64,000 nt of DNA from an uncultured Clostridium sp. (GTDB taxonomy: Bacteria; Bacillota; Clostridia; TANB77; CAG-508), in NCBI GenBank assembly GCA_900552555.1, contig URZW01000006.1, positions 1-64,000 of the forward strand, written 5' to 3'. Below the pieces are notes generated by a model. It was not told where the DNA came from and made no database searches. It worked only from the letters and a program-made list of their open reading frames with translations. Below are positions 1 through 7,669 of the stretch, one piece after another. Both the position numbers and the translations under genes were made by a program. The first letter of the stretch is position 1. Each line of letters opens with the position of its first letter.

Positions 1-66
1 TTATATCAAAGGACTTTCTTTTTGTATATTCCGAAACCATTTTACACTATTTAAATTTGTAAATAT

Positions 67-94
67 TTGACATTTCTTGAAATCGTGATATAAT
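67..94 (+). promoter_or_regulatory. Sigma-A promoter of leader RNA
   Basis: A TTGACA -35 (67-72) and TATAAT -10 (89-94) are separated by 16 bp. The spacer contains TTGAAATCGTGA, which is almost identical to the spacer of the promoter at 2828-2855. Transcription would start near 100. Confidence 0.75.
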
Positions 95-99
95 ATAGC

Positions 100-248
100 C
101 AATTAATTGCATATAGCTGTTCGTCAAAAGCTATATGTTTACGAGCACTTTGAAAAATTTATATTATATTACAATTATATTGTATTTTGTTAAACGGATT
201 TAAGAGATGTCAAAAGTACTCGTATTGTACTTTGATGTCTCTTTTTTG
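100..248 (+). ncRNA. Small RNA or attenuated leader ending in a terminator hairpin
   Basis: The transcript from the 67-94 promoter would begin with a hairpin (arms 110-118 and 129-137, around a CGTCAA loop). It would end at a 16-bp stem with two G-U pairs (203-219 against 227-242) followed by a T tract, which is a rho-independent terminator. The terminator lies just before the recombinase remnant at 265, so this is either a free small RNA or a transcription attenuator for that gene. A related unit lies at 2828-2956. Confidence 0.4.
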
Positions 249-264
249 TTAGTAGGTTGAGTAA

Positions 265-366
265 ATGAACAAAGAAAAGAAAAAATGTGGTTTGTATATG
301 AGAGTATCAACGGAAGACCAAGCACGAGAAGGCTTTAGTTTACCGGCTTTTGGCATAGCATTATGA
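265..366 (+). pseudogene. Serine recombinase, N-terminal remnant
   Basis: The 33 codons from an ATG at 265 carry the N-terminal signature of large serine recombinases: LYMRVSTEDQAREGFSLPA, with the catalytic serine in RVST. After that the reading frame runs into TGA at 364-366, and nothing downstream restores the resolvase or recombinase domain of a protein that is normally about 500 residues. A large internal deletion best explains this. It suggests that the first 3.4 kb is the residue of an integrated element that can no longer move itself. Confidence 0.75.
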
Positions 367-557
367 GCCATTTCCACAAAAGAATTTGCTATGATAAAGA
401 TAATAACTATAAAATTGTAAGTGATGACCTATATAAAAATGGCATATTTGACGACAATGATAATGAAATAGCAAATAACATTTTAAGAAAAGTGACAATA
501 CCAGATGAAAATAAAGCTGAAAAGAGTAGAAAGAAAAATAATGATACAAGATTTTAA
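363..557 (+). CDS. Hypothetical fragment, 64 aa
   Basis: This short open frame overlaps the stop codon of the recombinase remnant. It has no convincing ribosome binding site. The product is hydrophilic and charged, and I do not recognise it. In frame, the translatable sequence continues upstream of the ATG without a stop for several codons, so this may be the 3' end of another gene fused to the recombinase stub by a deletion, rather than an intact gene. Confidence 0.3.
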   Translation: MSHFHKRICYDKDNNYKIVSDDLYKNGIFDDNDNEIANNILRKVTIPDENKAEKSRKKNNDTRF

Positions 558-575
558 GATGGAGGTAATTTGAAT

Positions 576-875
576 ATGGAAAATGAAAAAGTTAAATATT
601 TAATAGATATGATATATGATATGGATATTAAAAATAAATTAAGATTAGCAATATGTATAAGCCAAAGCAAATGGTCTGGTCTTATATATAACAGAAAAGA
701 AAACTATGAAAAATTTGATAAAATGTTAAAAGACATTGACAAAGAATATAGAACTACACTTATAAACTTTGCAAAATATAAACTTGTAATGTTTGCAATG
801 GCTAAACTCATGGAAATGGAAACAACAGAGCAAAATAAAGTTGCAATGTATTTATTTAATTGTATAAAAATTTAA
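576..875 (+). CDS. Hypothetical protein, 99 aa
   Basis: A GGAGG at 561-565 sits 10 bp before ATG 576. A TTG at 570 is in frame but too close to the ribosome binding site. The product (MENEKVKYL start) is small, largely helical in composition and rich in Lys, Met and Tyr, with no membrane segment or known motif. It lies between the recombinase remnant and a dinD-like gene, in accessory DNA. Function unknown; the start and reading frame are well supported. Confidence 0.6.
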   Translation: MENEKVKYLIDMIYDMDIKNKLRLAICISQSKWSGLIYNRKENYEKFDKMLKDIDKEYRTTLINFAKYKLVMFAMAKLMEMETTEQNKVAMYLFNCIKI

Positions 876-882
876 AATATTA

Positions 883-911
883 TTGACAAATACAAACAAT
901 TGTTTTACAAT
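883..911 (+). promoter_or_regulatory. dinD promoter with LexA-like palindrome
   Basis: TTGACA (883-888) and TACAAT (906-911) are 17 bp apart. The spacer holds the perfect palindrome AAACAATTGTTT (894-905), which keeps the AAC-N4-GTT core of Gram-positive LexA boxes (GAAC-N4-GTTC). Repressor bound there would block RNA polymerase. The gene downstream is a homologue of a DNA-damage-inducible gene, so SOS control is a reasonable inference. Confidence 0.55.
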
Positions 912-957
912 GATATTCAAATAATAAATATTAAATATAAAAATGGAGATGATATTT

Positions 958-1779
958 ATGAAGGAAATAGATAAAAATAATAAATCTTTTGAAGATATTA
1001 TGCATATTGATGAATGTGGTGTTGAATTTTGGTATGCAAGAGAACTACAATTAGTTTTAAATTATAAAGAATGGCGAAAATTTGAAAATGTAATAAATAA
1101 AGCAAAAGAAAGTTGTAAAAACAGTGATATTAATGTGTTTGATTGTTTTGTCGACGTCGACAAGTCAATAATTTCTGGAAAAGGAAGAAAATCTATAATA
1201 AAAGATTATAAATTAAATAGATACGCTTGCTATTTAATAGCACAAAATGGAGATCCTAGAAAAAAGGTTATTGCTCTTGCTCAAACATATTTTGCTGTTC
1301 AAACTAGAAAACAAGAAATTAGTGAAAAAGAATATAGTATGCTAACGGAAGATGAAAAAAGATTTTATCAAAGAGATTTAACACGAAAAGGTAATTACTC
1401 GCTTAATCAAACAGCAAAAAATGCAGGAGTCAAAAATTTTGATAAATTTCACAATGCGGGTTATAAAGGTTTATATAATGGTGAGACTGCTGATGATATT
1501 GCAAAAAGAAAAGGATTAAGATATAGAGAAGATATTTTGGATAATATGGGAAGTGATGAACTTATAGCAAATTTATTTAGAATTTCTCAAACGGAACAAA
1601 AATTGAAAAAAGATAATATACAAACTGAAAAAGAAGCCAATAAAACTCATTATAATATAGGCAAGAATATAAGAGAAGTAATTGCAAAAAATGGTGGTAC
1701 TATGCCAGAAGAATTACCAACACCTAAAAAGAGTCTAAAACAACTAGAAAAAGAAAACAAAAAAATGTTAAAAAAATAG
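958..1779 (+). CDS. dinD: DinD-like DNA-damage-inducible protein (BRO-N type)
   Basis: A 273-residue protein starting at ATG 958 (GGAGAT at 945-950, 7-bp spacing); the upstream ATG at 943 has no ribosome binding site. The N-terminal about 110 residues match the BRO-N/DinD pattern: FWYARELQLVLNYKEWRKF, a long insertion, then YACYLIAQNGDPRKKVIALAQTYFAVQTR. The C-terminal part is Lys-rich and probably helical. In E. coli DinD inhibits RecA-mediated strand exchange and is induced by SOS. Family identity is strong, length is normal (E. coli about 274), and the biochemical role here is inferred. It is a common passenger of mobile elements. Confidence 0.85.
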   Translation: MKEIDKNNKSFEDIMHIDECGVEFWYARELQLVLNYKEWRKFENVINKAKESCKNSDINVFDCFVDVDKSIISGKGRKSIIKDYKLNRYACYLIAQNGDPRKKVIALAQTYFAVQTRKQEISEKEYSMLTEDEKRFYQRDLTRKGNYSLNQTAKNAGVKNFDKFHNAGYKGLYNGETADDIAKRKGLRYREDILDNMGSDELIANLFRISQTEQKLKKDNIQTEKEANKTHYNIGKNIREVIAKNGGTMPEELPTPKKSLKQLEKENKKMLKK

Positions 1780-1953
1780 TTTATAACATAGATATAAATG
1801 TATATATAGAGTGAGTGATTTTTAAAAAATGCTCAAAGTGTTGAAAAAATCAAGCTTTTATGGTAAAATATTATCATAATTTAATTATCTTGCTAGTTGC
1901 AAGTTTATATATAGTAACTATTATCAGTAATTAATGTAATAGGAGGAACAATA

Positions 1954-2160
1954 ATGAATGTAAGTCTACCTTATGAAATAGGTACAGTCCTAAAAACAGT
2001 AGAATCTGGTAAGACACAATACGATAAAGTACATCACTATATCGTAGGAACCAAAGTTCAAGTTGTGCTAGAATTGTGCTATGAAACCGATCCAAGATTA
2101 TCTATTCCAATAGACATTGAAAAATTGGAGAAAAAATGGACGAACTGCAACATTAAATAA
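1954..2160 (+). CDS. Hypothetical protein, 68 aa
   Basis: The ATG at 1954 is preceded by AGGAGG at 1942-1947, so translation is likely. The product is a compact 68-residue protein with a Gly/Pro-containing N-terminus (LPYEIGTVLKT) and no membrane segment. The gene at 2194 follows with its own GGAGG after 33 bp, so the two probably form an operon. I do not recognise the family; the context is accessory DNA. Confidence 0.6.
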   Translation: MNVSLPYEIGTVLKTVESGKTQYDKVHHYIVGTKVQVVLELCYETDPRLSIPIDIEKLEKKWTNCNIK

Positions 2161-2193
2161 CTTGTAAACAAATTTGTTAAGGAGGTATTTTAA

Positions 2194-2742
2194 ATGAGTA
2201 AAAAAGACAAAGATTTTTATGTATGGACAATGGCAGAATGCATTAAGGATACATATGAATGGTGGGGAATTGACATGATGTCGATGTATGACCATATCAA
2301 AAAGGATTTTCCCAATGCGACAAATGCTATCAAAAAAATGTATAGTAATTTTAAAGCTCCAAAATTTTACGAAGCTCAATACTTATTTTTTGAAAAGCCA
2401 CAATATGTTTATGAAGCCATTGCTAGTTTTATTCCATTATATGAACAACTTCGTTTTGATACAAGAACGAGAGAGCAGTCTAAAGAGTATAAAAATCTTA
2501 ATATGTGTTCATGGAATCGGTTTGTATCAATAAAAAGAATTGACTTGCTTATGGCTGTAATATTATTTGCTGAAGAATTTATTTTACAACCTATAACAAG
2601 CAAAAATGTTATTTTTACAGAAAAGAAACTTACTGTATATGGAAATTTTGTTACACTCAAAGTATCTAAACATGAGAAGAAAACATATGTATCTATTAGA
2701 ATAAGAAATGTTATACTTCTTGAATATGTGATACTTAATTAA
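2194..2742 (+). CDS. Hypothetical protein, 182 aa
   Basis: The ATG at 2194 follows AGGAGG at 2180-2185. The protein is rich in aromatic residues (Phe, Tyr, Trp), soluble in composition, and has no motif I can name. Translation ends inside the left arm of a strong terminator, so this is the last gene of the 1954-2742 unit. Unknown function; probably island cargo. Confidence 0.6.
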   Translation: MSKKDKDFYVWTMAECIKDTYEWWGIDMMSMYDHIKKDFPNATNAIKKMYSNFKAPKFYEAQYLFFEKPQYVYEAIASFIPLYEQLRFDTRTREQSKEYKNLNMCSWNRFVSIKRIDLLMAVILFAEEFILQPITSKNVIFTEKKLTVYGNFVTLKVSKHEKKTYVSIRIRNVILLEYVILN

Positions 2743-2786
2743 GTAAAGAGCCATTATCAATGACAAAATGATAATGGCTCTTTACT
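2742..2786 (+). terminator. Strong hairpin terminator
   Basis: A perfect 18-bp stem (2742-2759 against 2769-2786) with a 9-base loop contains the arms AAGAGCCATTATCA and its complement. The T-rich right arm suits termination of the 1954-2742 genes. Confidence 0.8.
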
Positions 2787-2827
2787 ATGATATAATTATA
2801 AATAAATTAAAAAATTTTATAATTTTA

Positions 2828-2956
2828 TTGCAATTTATTGAAATTGTGATATACTTTAGTAAATTGATTGATATTTGTATCAATCGTCAAGAGAGCCTAA
2901 AAAGTTGTAGATAACTATGCCATCTGCACCATAAAAACAAGGAAACTTGTTTTTAC
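2828..2956 (+). ncRNA. Second leader/small RNA unit, related to 67-248
   Basis: TTGCAA (2828-2833) and TATACT (2850-2855) lie 16 bp apart, with the spacer TTGAAATTGTGA shared with the promoter at 67-94. Downstream comes a hairpin (GATTGATA and TATCAATC arms, about 2875-2894), then CGTCAA. The unit ends with a stem AAAACAAG-GAAA-CTTGTTTT followed by T residues. It precedes the broken nuclease gene at 3001 exactly as the first unit precedes the recombinase remnant. Confidence 0.4.
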
Positions 2957-3000
2957 TTTATCATAATATTTACCTATATGTAAAAAAAGGATGAATGAAT

Positions 3001-3379
3001 ATGAGGCTTGATTCTAATAAGGAAAAAGGCAATACTGGATTAGGGATTGCAATTGCATATTATAGTGCAAATGGATATACGGTATCTATCCCTTTAAATG
3101 ATACGCAAGATTATGATTTAATAGTAGATAAAGATAATATATTAAAAAAGGTACAAGTTAAAGTGACATCTTGCAAAACAAAATATGATAAATATCAGGT
3201 TGCTTTAAAGAGTTGTGGTGGAACATGAAACGTATAAAACAGTTGTAGATACAAATATTGATGAATTATTTATTGTTATAGATTCTTTGGAAATGTTTAA
3301 AATTCCAATTGAAGTAATTAAAAACAAATCAACCCTCAATTTATGTGAAAAGTATGAAAAGTATAATGTATTAAGATGA
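3001..3379 (+). pseudogene. PD-(D/E)XK endonuclease-like gene, frameshifted
   Basis: The reading frame from ATG 3001 (ribosome binding site AAAAAAAGG) gives an N-terminal half with the PD-(D/E)XK core: an early Lys/Glu segment, then QDYDLIVDK and VQVKVTS (D...QxK). It stops at 3226-3228 after SCGGT. One frame over, starting near 3224, the protein continues coherently as HETYKTVVDTNIDELFIV through KNKSTLNLCEKY to a TGA at 3377-3379. A single small indel near 3224 therefore splits a roughly 125-residue protein resembling the small PDDEXK family often found in phages and group I intron contexts. It may still be expressed if frameshifting occurs, but decay is simpler. Confidence 0.75.
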
Positions 3380-3444
3380 AATATTTTATAATTTAATTGT
3401 GTTGACAAGTTAATAGAAAAAAGTTTAAAGAAAAATAAAAAAAA

Positions 3445-3477
3445 GGTCAAAAAACAGTTGTTTTTTTGGCTTTTTTT
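3445..3477 (+). terminator. Probable terminator after the island
   Basis: An A-rich arm (from 3446) pairs with TTTTTTTGGC (3461-3470) and is followed by seven T residues. It separates the island from ftsZ. The stem has few G-C pairs. Confidence 0.5.
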
Positions 3478-3533
3478 ATATATAATAAGAAACAAATTGA
3501 AACAAAAAGAAAAAACAGGGAGGAAGTTAAACA

Positions 3534-4508
3534 ATGGGCGATATAATGGAATTAGACAAAACACTAAAAATAAAAGTAATAGGTGTAGGTGGAGCAGGAA
3601 ATAATGCAATATCAAGAATGATAGAAGACAATGTAAGAGGTGTAACATTCTACATGATAAATACAGAAACAGGAACACTAAAAAGATCAAGAACAAGTAA
3701 CATATTACAAATAGGAGTTCAAACAACAAGAGGACTAGGAGCAGGAGCAAATGAATTAGTAGGAGAAAGAGCAGCGATAGAAAACAAAGAAGATATAAAA
3801 CAAATGCTATCAGGAGCAGACTTAGTATTTATAACAGCCGGAATGGGTGGAGGAACTGGAACAGGTGCTGCACCAATAGTAGCTGAAATAGCAAAAGAAA
3901 TGGGAATATTAACAGTAGGAATAGTAACAAAACCATTTTTATTTGAAGGTAAAGCACGTAGCCTAAGAGCATCAAAAGGAATAGAAAGATTAAAAAGTAA
4001 TGTAGATGATTTAATAGTTGTTTTAAATGATAATCTTTTAAAAATAACAGACTCAAAAATTACATTAGATAATGCATTTTCATTAGCTGATAATATATTA
4101 GAGCAAGGAATTACAAGTATTACAGACCTATTAACATCAGTAGGTGAAGTGAACATAGATTTTGCTGATATCAAAACAACAATGAATTATAGAGGAAAAG
4201 CTTACATGGGAATAGGAAGAGCATCAGGGGAGAAAAAAGTAGAAGAAGCTGTTAGACAGGCTATAGAAAATCCATTAACAGAAAGTAAAATAGATGGTGC
4301 TAAAGGTGTAATATTCAATGTTAAAGGAAATAGTGATTTAGGACTTATGGAGATAAATAGTGCAGTTGGACTTATAAATGAAAAAGTAAGTGAAGATGCA
4401 AATATTATATTTGGAACAGTAATTGATGAAGATATGGGAGAAGATGTACAAGTAACAGTAATTGCAACAGGCGTAGAAGAAAAAGTGGAAGCAGAAGTAA
4501 AACAATAA
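3534..4508 (+). CDS. ftsZ: FtsZ-type tubulin GTPase without C-terminal tail
   Basis: A 324-residue FtsZ-fold protein; FtsZ polymerises with GTP into the cytokinetic Z ring. The start ATG 3534 follows GGGAGG at 3518-3523. Visible motifs are the N-terminal GVGGAGNNA loop, the tubulin signature GGGTGTG (residues 105-111), and the T7 synergy loop DFADIKTTM near residue 210, so GTP hydrolysis should be intact. Two oddities: the NTDxQ motif is NTETGTL, and the protein ends about ten residues after the globular core (VTVIATGVEEKVEAEVKQ), lacking the linker and the conserved C-terminal peptide that binds FtsA, SepF or ZapD. It stands alone, outside a dcw cluster. It is either a second FtsZ paralogue or a very reduced main FtsZ. 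Confidence 0.9.
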   Translation: MGDIMELDKTLKIKVIGVGGAGNNAISRMIEDNVRGVTFYMINTETGTLKRSRTSNILQIGVQTTRGLGAGANELVGERAAIENKEDIKQMLSGADLVFITAGMGGGTGTGAAPIVAEIAKEMGILTVGIVTKPFLFEGKARSLRASKGIERLKSNVDDLIVVLNDNLLKITDSKITLDNAFSLADNILEQGITSITDLLTSVGEVNIDFADIKTTMNYRGKAYMGIGRASGEKKVEEAVRQAIENPLTESKIDGAKGVIFNVKGNSDLGLMEINSAVGLINEKVSEDANIIFGTVIDEDMGEDVQVTVIATGVEEKVEAEVKQ

Positions 4509-4557
4509 TCAATGAAAATATCAATGTTAGAAATTGATAAACAGGAGATGTATGCAA

Positions 4558-5241
4558 ATGAAAAAACTTGTAGCAATAATCTGTATATTGTTAGTCATTT
4601 TTATTGGAATGTATATAAACAAAAGAAAATCAACTCAAAATATGGTAACTGCTTCAGAAGTTTCAAAAATTGAAGAGTATATATCAAAAATATATATGTG
4701 GAAAGAGGTTACAGAAGAAGCATTGCCAAAGTTTGATAATATTAATGATGCTCCCGATTTATGGACATGGGAAGTTGTGAAGAAAAATTTGGAGAATTAT
4801 GAATTATCATATGAAGAGATTGGACAGGAAGCTAAGAAATTATTTGGTGAACAATTTACAAAGCAATTTCCAAAAGAGGGGACAGAATATATACAATTTG
4901 ATAATGAATCAGGAAAATATATAACTACAGGAGTAGGTTTAGATACTTTGGATGATAGTTTTTATATTAAAAACATAAATAAAACGAGGAATGGTTTTCA
5001 GGTAGAAATTGTAGAATATTTAGAAGATTACGAGAATGCTATGGGAGTTGAAGATGAAAATGAAATATATGAGATATATATTAAAAATTTGAATGAAGAT
5101 ACAATAGCAACTGTAAAAAGTAATGATGGTGAAACAAAAGCAATTGATACTGTAAAGGAAAATATAGATAAATTTACGACCAGGACAGTTAATCTGATAA
5201 AAAGTTCAGATGAAAATATATATGTTCAAAGTGTAAAATGA
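4558..5241 (+). CDS. Membrane-anchored hypothetical protein
   Basis: A 227-residue protein with one N-terminal hydrophobic helix (KKLVAIICILLVIFIGMYI) acting as a signal anchor, followed by an acidic, Asn-rich extracytoplasmic domain. ATG 4558 is 10 bp after AGGAG; ATG 4552 and TTG 4534 are in frame but badly spaced. It lies 49 bp downstream of ftsZ on the same strand with no terminator between, so co-transcription is likely. No recognised domain. A role in envelope or division is suggested only by position. Confidence 0.65.
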   Translation: MKKLVAIICILLVIFIGMYINKRKSTQNMVTASEVSKIEEYISKIYMWKEVTEEALPKFDNINDAPDLWTWEVVKKNLENYELSYEEIGQEAKKLFGEQFTKQFPKEGTEYIQFDNESGKYITTGVGLDTLDDSFYIKNINKTRNGFQVEIVEYLEDYENAMGVEDENEIYEIYIKNLNEDTIATVKSNDGETKAIDTVKENIDKFTTRTVNLIKSSDENIYVQSVK

Positions 5242-5244
5242 GAT

Positions 5245-5274
5245 AAATGGGACAGATTAAAATGTCTCATTTTT
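5245..5274 (+). terminator. Terminator after ftsZ operon
   Basis: The stem AATGGGACA / TGTCTCATT (with one G-T pair) has a 7-8 base loop and is followed by TTTT. It immediately follows the stop codon at 5241. Confidence 0.75.
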
Positions 5275-5360
5275 ACTTAAAAAATTTTTTTCAGATTTGT
5301 TCTGTTTGTTTTGACAAAAAATGTAAAAAACAATATGAATATTTAGAAGGTGTTTAGTAG

Positions 5361-6251
5361 ATGGATGTAAAATTACTTGAAAAATGTGCAATATGTCCAC
5401 ATAATTGTGGAATAAACAGATTAAATAATCAAATAGGAAGATGTAAGTCAAAAGATACTGTAAAAGTTGCTTTATATTCAACACATAACTTTGAAGAACC
5501 TTGCATTAGTGGGAAAAAAGGTTCAGGGACAGTCTTTTTTTCAAATTGTAATATGAATTGCGTGTTTTGCCAAAATTATGAAATAAGTCAACTAGGAAAG
5601 GGCAAAGAAATTTCAATAGAAGAATTGGCTGATATTTTTATTAAGCAACAGGAAAAAGATGTTGAAAATATTAATTTGGTAACACCTACAAGTTATGTGC
5701 CACAAATTATTGAGGCTATTAAAATAGCTCGTGGTAATGGTTTAAAATTGCCAATAGTTTATAATACCAATGGATATGAAAAAGTTGAGACTTTGAAATT
5801 GTTAGAAGGGTATGTTGATATTTATTTGCCAGATTTTAAGTATTCAGATAATGATTTGGGAAAAAGATTATCAAAAGTGGATAATTATTTTGAAATTGTT
5901 ACAGATGCATTAAAAGAGATGTATAGGCAAACTGGTAAGGCAGTTTTTAATGAAGAAGAAATAATGCAAAGAGGTATGATTATTCGTCACTTAGTTTTGC
6001 CTAATCATGTTTTAAATTCTAGAAGAGTTTTAAAGTGGATAAATGAAAATATGCATGATGTTTATGTTAGTGTTATGGCTCAATATTTTCCTACATATAA
6101 GGCTAAAGATATTGATGATATAAATAGAAAATTGACTAAGGAAGAATTTGAACAGATTGAGAATTATTTGTATAGATTGGATTTGGAAAATGGCTATATT
6201 CAGGAACTGGGTGAACATGAAGAAGAGTATGTACCAAATTGGAAATTTTAG
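5361..6251 (+). CDS. PflA/AmrS-like radical SAM protein
   Basis: A 296-residue radical SAM enzyme. The [4Fe-4S] cluster motif CNMNCVFC gives Cys 63, 67 and 70 (CX3CX2C), preceded by a second Cys group (C9, C12, C16, C28) typical of the PflX/AmrS-like branch of pyruvate-formate-lyase-activase homologues. Later motifs (TPTSYVPQI, YNTNGYE, DIYLPDFKY, VMAQYFP) fit this branch. It would cleave S-adenosylmethionine to a 5'-deoxyadenosyl radical, but its substrate is unknown. The ribosome binding site is weak (AAGG). The gene is monocistronic between a terminator and the thyX promoter region. Confidence 0.85.
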   Translation: MDVKLLEKCAICPHNCGINRLNNQIGRCKSKDTVKVALYSTHNFEEPCISGKKGSGTVFFSNCNMNCVFCQNYEISQLGKGKEISIEELADIFIKQQEKDVENINLVTPTSYVPQIIEAIKIARGNGLKLPIVYNTNGYEKVETLKLLEGYVDIYLPDFKYSDNDLGKRLSKVDNYFEIVTDALKEMYRQTGKAVFNEEEIMQRGMIIRHLVLPNHVLNSRRVLKWINENMHDVYVSVMAQYFPTYKAKDIDDINRKLTKEEFEQIENYLYRLDLENGYIQELGEHEEEYVPNWKF

Positions 6252-6378
6252 TTGATTTTGAGAAAGTACTATAGTTCTAAAGTTATTAAAATTTAATTGC
6301 AAAGTCACAGTTCGGTAGGAAAAATCCCTGAAATGTAACATTGCTAAAATGGAAATCAATGAAAATATTAAAAAAATG

Positions 6379-6407
6379 TAGAAAATTGTAATTAGTTATG
6401 TTATAAT
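6379..6407 (+). promoter_or_regulatory. thyX promoter
   Basis: An extended -10, TGTTATAAT (TATAAT at 6402-6407), lies 17 bp after a weak -35 (TAGAAA, 6379-6384) and about 60 bp upstream of the thyX start. It probably drives thyX and folA. The 6252-6378 stretch holds no gene; it contains a CACAGTTCGGTA motif (6306-6317) also seen at 61603. Confidence 0.55.
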
Positions 6408-6467
6408 GTACCTAAGTTGCAATAGTGCAGCCAATAATATTAATATATTACAAAGGAGATGTTACAA

Positions 6468-7610
6468 ATGAAAATCAAAGTTATTGCATCAACAAAAGTA
6501 GGATATGTATTACCAAAAGAAGAAGCAGTTGATTTTTCAGGAAAATCTGCAGGTATTTGTTATTTACCAGATACAGTAGAAACATTATTTGCAGAGGCAC
6601 CAGAAAAAACACAGAGAAGAGCAAATGGAAACTTAGAGTCAGGTCATCATAGTGTTTTTGGCCACGCACATTACAACCTTATTTTAGAAGGAATACCAAA
6701 AATTCTTGCAATGATTTTAAATAATGAGAAGATATATAATACTTCTGAAAAATCAGCAAGATATACAAAAATGCAGCCTTCTGAAAAAGAAAAAAATCTT
6801 TATGAAAAATGGATAGATATTTATAAAAAAGAAATAAGTAAAGAATATCCAGATTTCGATGAGAAAAAGGTTCAAAAGTTGGCACAGGAAAATGCCAGAT
6901 ATTTAATAAGTGTTTTTACACCAGCAACAATTATGGAGTATACGGTTAGTTTTGAACAGTTAAACTTTATTATTAGTTGGTTTGAAGACTATATTGAATA
7001 CGAACCTGAAACAGAGTTTTCAACGAAATTAAAGAGTGCAATGAAAGAATTTTTAGAAGCATTGCCAGATTTAAAAGTAGAAAAATTAAATCCAAGAGTA
7101 AAAGGCACAAAATTATCTTTGTTTGCAAAAAGAGATAGAACCGAAGAATTTGGAGAAAATTACAGTACTACATATCTTGCAAGTTTTGCGCAGTTAGCTC
7201 AGGCACAAAGACATAGAACTTTAGCTTATGAAATGACATTACTTGAAAAACCAGAATATTATGTTCCAAGAATAATCAGGGAAACAGAATTAGAAAAAGA
7301 ATGGTTAAAAGATATATCTTCATTGGAGGAATATTATCCACAGGGAATGTTAGTGAAAGTGAATGAAAGAGGTACAGTAGAGAATTTTATCTTAAAATGT
7401 ACAGAGCGTTTGTGTGGGGCAGCACAGCTTGAAATTATGGAACAGACAGTAATAACAATGAATAAATATTTGGAAGCCGTAAAGGATAATCCAGTTATTG
7501 AAAATGAATTACTTCCATATTCAAAAGGTGCAAGATGTACATTTCCTGGCTGGAAGTGCAAATCACCATGTATTTTTGGTGGAAAAAATGCTATGAATAG
7601 AAAAATATAG
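6468..7610 (+). CDS. thyX: FAD-dependent thymidylate synthase, duplicated-fold form
   Basis: A 380-residue protein starting at ATG 6468 (AAGGAG 6453-6458; ATG 6459 abuts the binding site). ThyX makes dTMP from dUMP using methylene-THF and reduced FAD. The second half carries QAQRHRTLAYE (RHR at residues 248-250), the ThyX RHR motif, but the classic RHR-x7-S serine is not in register. The first half contains HHSVFGH (60-66) and SARY (96-99), which in ordinary ThyX flank a single RHR motif. The protein is about 1.6 times the usual 220-250 residues and looks like two ThyX-like repeats, each keeping part of the active site. It is followed by folA. Family assignment strong; exact catalysis inferred. 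Confidence 0.85.
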   Translation: MKIKVIASTKVGYVLPKEEAVDFSGKSAGICYLPDTVETLFAEAPEKTQRRANGNLESGHHSVFGHAHYNLILEGIPKILAMILNNEKIYNTSEKSARYTKMQPSEKEKNLYEKWIDIYKKEISKEYPDFDEKKVQKLAQENARYLISVFTPATIMEYTVSFEQLNFIISWFEDYIEYEPETEFSTKLKSAMKEFLEALPDLKVEKLNPRVKGTKLSLFAKRDRTEEFGENYSTTYLASFAQLAQAQRHRTLAYEMTLLEKPEYYVPRIIRETELEKEWLKDISSLEEYYPQGMLVKVNERGTVENFILKCTERLCGAAQLEIMEQTVITMNKYLEAVKDNPVIENELLPYSKGARCTFPGWKCKSPCIFGGKNAMNRKI

Positions 7611-7620
7611 CAGATCAAAA

Positions 7621-7642
7621 GGAGAAAGCTTAGGCTTTCTCC
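7621..7642 (+). other. Intercistronic hairpin thyX-folA
   Basis: A perfect 9-bp stem (GGAGAAAGC and its complement) with a four-base loop and no T tract. It probably stabilises or processes the thyX-folA mRNA rather than terminating it. Confidence 0.5.
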
Positions 7643-7669
7643 ACAGTATAATTTAAAGGAGCAAAAGAA

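Noticed and set aside
1151..1164. GTCGACGTCGAC palindrome inside the dinD-like gene as an operator
   Set aside because: It lies in coding sequence 200 bp from the promoter and encodes ordinary residues; no supporting second site.
1..3400. Intact integrative element at the left end
   Set aside because: The recombinase is reduced to 33 codons, the nuclease is frameshifted, and no attachment sites could be paired within the window.
3205..3750. 181-codon minus-strand frame over the nuclease remnant and ftsZ start
   Set aside because: Leu/Phe-rich low-complexity translation antisense to a real gene, with no binding site.
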